This document shows positions 34,367 through 34,681 of a stretch of 34,681 nucleotides of DNA, in pieces. A model generated the notes under the pieces. The model was not told the DNA's origin. It saw nothing but the letters and a program-made list of their open reading frames with translations, and ran no database searches. A program made the translations under genes and the position numbers. How positions within the stretch are numbered: the stretch's first letter is position 1; every line of letters starts with the position of its first letter. The stretch is taken from positions 1 through 34,681 of the forward strand of contig LVAK01000038.1 in the NCBI GenBank assembly GCA_001604035.1. Reading direction: 5' to 3'. Source of the stretch: Clostridiales bacterium Firm_05. Its GTDB lineage: Bacteria > Bacillota > Clostridia > Oscillospirales > Ruminococcaceae.

Positions 34367-34681
34367 TACTGTTTTTAAGCTTCAGCGAAAAATCTATAAG
34401 CTGCTCCAGATCAAGCTGCTCCAGTCTTGCGCTCTGGGGCAGTCCAAGCTCTTCAAGAGCTGTGTACACCTTCTCCTTCGGTATCCCTGCCAGCGATGAC
34501 AGGGCATTTGCCGCAGTTTTTCTTCGCTGTGAGAAACCGCTCTTGACTACCTTGAAGAAGAACTTTTCGCTCTCCTCATCAAGCCTCGGCTCCGGGTTCG
34601 GATCTATCCTTATGACGGCAGAATCCACATTTGGCGCAGGCATGAAGCTTCCACGGGATACGCCGAATACCTGTCTTACTG
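34362..34681 (-). CDS. rsmA: 16S rRNA dimethyladenosine transferase, C-terminal part (runs off window)
   Basis: RsmA/KsgA dimethylates two adjacent adenosines near the 3' end of 16S rRNA. Only the last 106 or so residues are present: the frame is open to the right edge, and an internal ATG at 34643 is not the start. The segment VSRGSFMPAPNVDSAVIRI matches the conserved C-terminal F-x-P-x-P-x-VDSAV motif of the family, and SGFSQRRKTAANALSSL matches the following FxxRRKTLxNxL motif. The C-terminal helical domain then ends normally. The SAM-binding part lies outside the window. It is transcribed toward spoIIE but separated from it by its own terminator. Confidence 0.93.
   Translation of the reverse strand, partial: VRQVFGVSRGSFMPAPNVDSAVIRIDPNPEPRLDEESEKFFFKVVKSGFSQRRKTAANALSSLAGIPKEKVYTALEELGLPQSARLEQLDLEQLIDFSLKLKNSK

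Noticed and set aside
1-34681. CRISPR arrays, insertion sequences, tRNA or rRNA genes, prophage genes
   Set aside because: I found no regularly spaced repeats, transposase or integrase motifs, or cloverleaf/rRNA signatures anywhere in the window.

Overview
The window looks like a chromosome segment of a low-GC, anaerobic, sporulation-competent Firmicute, most likely a Ruminococcus-type member of the Oscillospiraceae. The basis is a spoIIE homologue behind a Spo0A-type promoter, a bacterial glgB-glgC-glgD-glgA glycogen operon, strong AGGAGG/GGTGAT ribosome binding sites, TTG/GTG starts and lipoprotein/GGDEF signalling genes of that style. The assignment is inference; no rRNA is present.

Layout. 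Bases 1-651 hold the 3' end of a U32-like conserved gene, closed by a strong hairpin terminator. Bases 858-15437, all on the minus strand, form one tightly packed 11-gene biosynthetic operon. In transcription order it contains five FabH/KASIII-like ketosynthase genes, with a 3-hydroxyacyl-CoA dehydrogenase between the last two, then a FabG-type reductase, an ABC exporter (ATPase and permease), a free-standing acyltransferase-like protein and a type I polyketide synthase (KS, degenerate AT, KR, ACP). Upstream (15453-16371) is a 0.9 kb region without a convincing protein gene. It holds a sigma-A promoter, a leader ending in an intrinsic-terminator hairpin just before the first KASIII gene, and a perfect-consensus promoter feeding what looks like a structured RNA.

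Bases 16372-25787 (plus strand) carry an exported hypothetical protein; a trio of membrane diguanylate cyclase, degenerate YesM-like sensor kinase and lipoprotein solute-binding protein; a large GT-C-like membrane protein; and another membrane-anchored hypothetical protein. Bases 25841-31807 (minus) are glgA, glgD, glgC and glgB. Then come spoIIE (31987-34224) and the C-terminal part of rsmA/ksgA running off the right edge.

How it works together. The main novelty is the 11-gene operon. Of the five KASIII paralogues, two keep the Cys-His-Asn triad, two keep only the Cys, and one has lost all three residues. The PKS AT domain has lost its nucleophile, and the separate AT has Glu where malonyl-specific ATs have the carboxylate-binding Arg. 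No thioesterase, dehydratase, phosphopantetheinyl transferase or free ACP is encoded here. My reading is a small exported polyketide or fatty-acid-like metabolite made by KASIII priming/condensation plus one PKS module, with degenerate KASIIIs as partner or release/acyl-transfer subunits (PqsB/PqsC and CerJ are precedents). The glycogen, spoIIE and rsmA genes are ordinary core genes.
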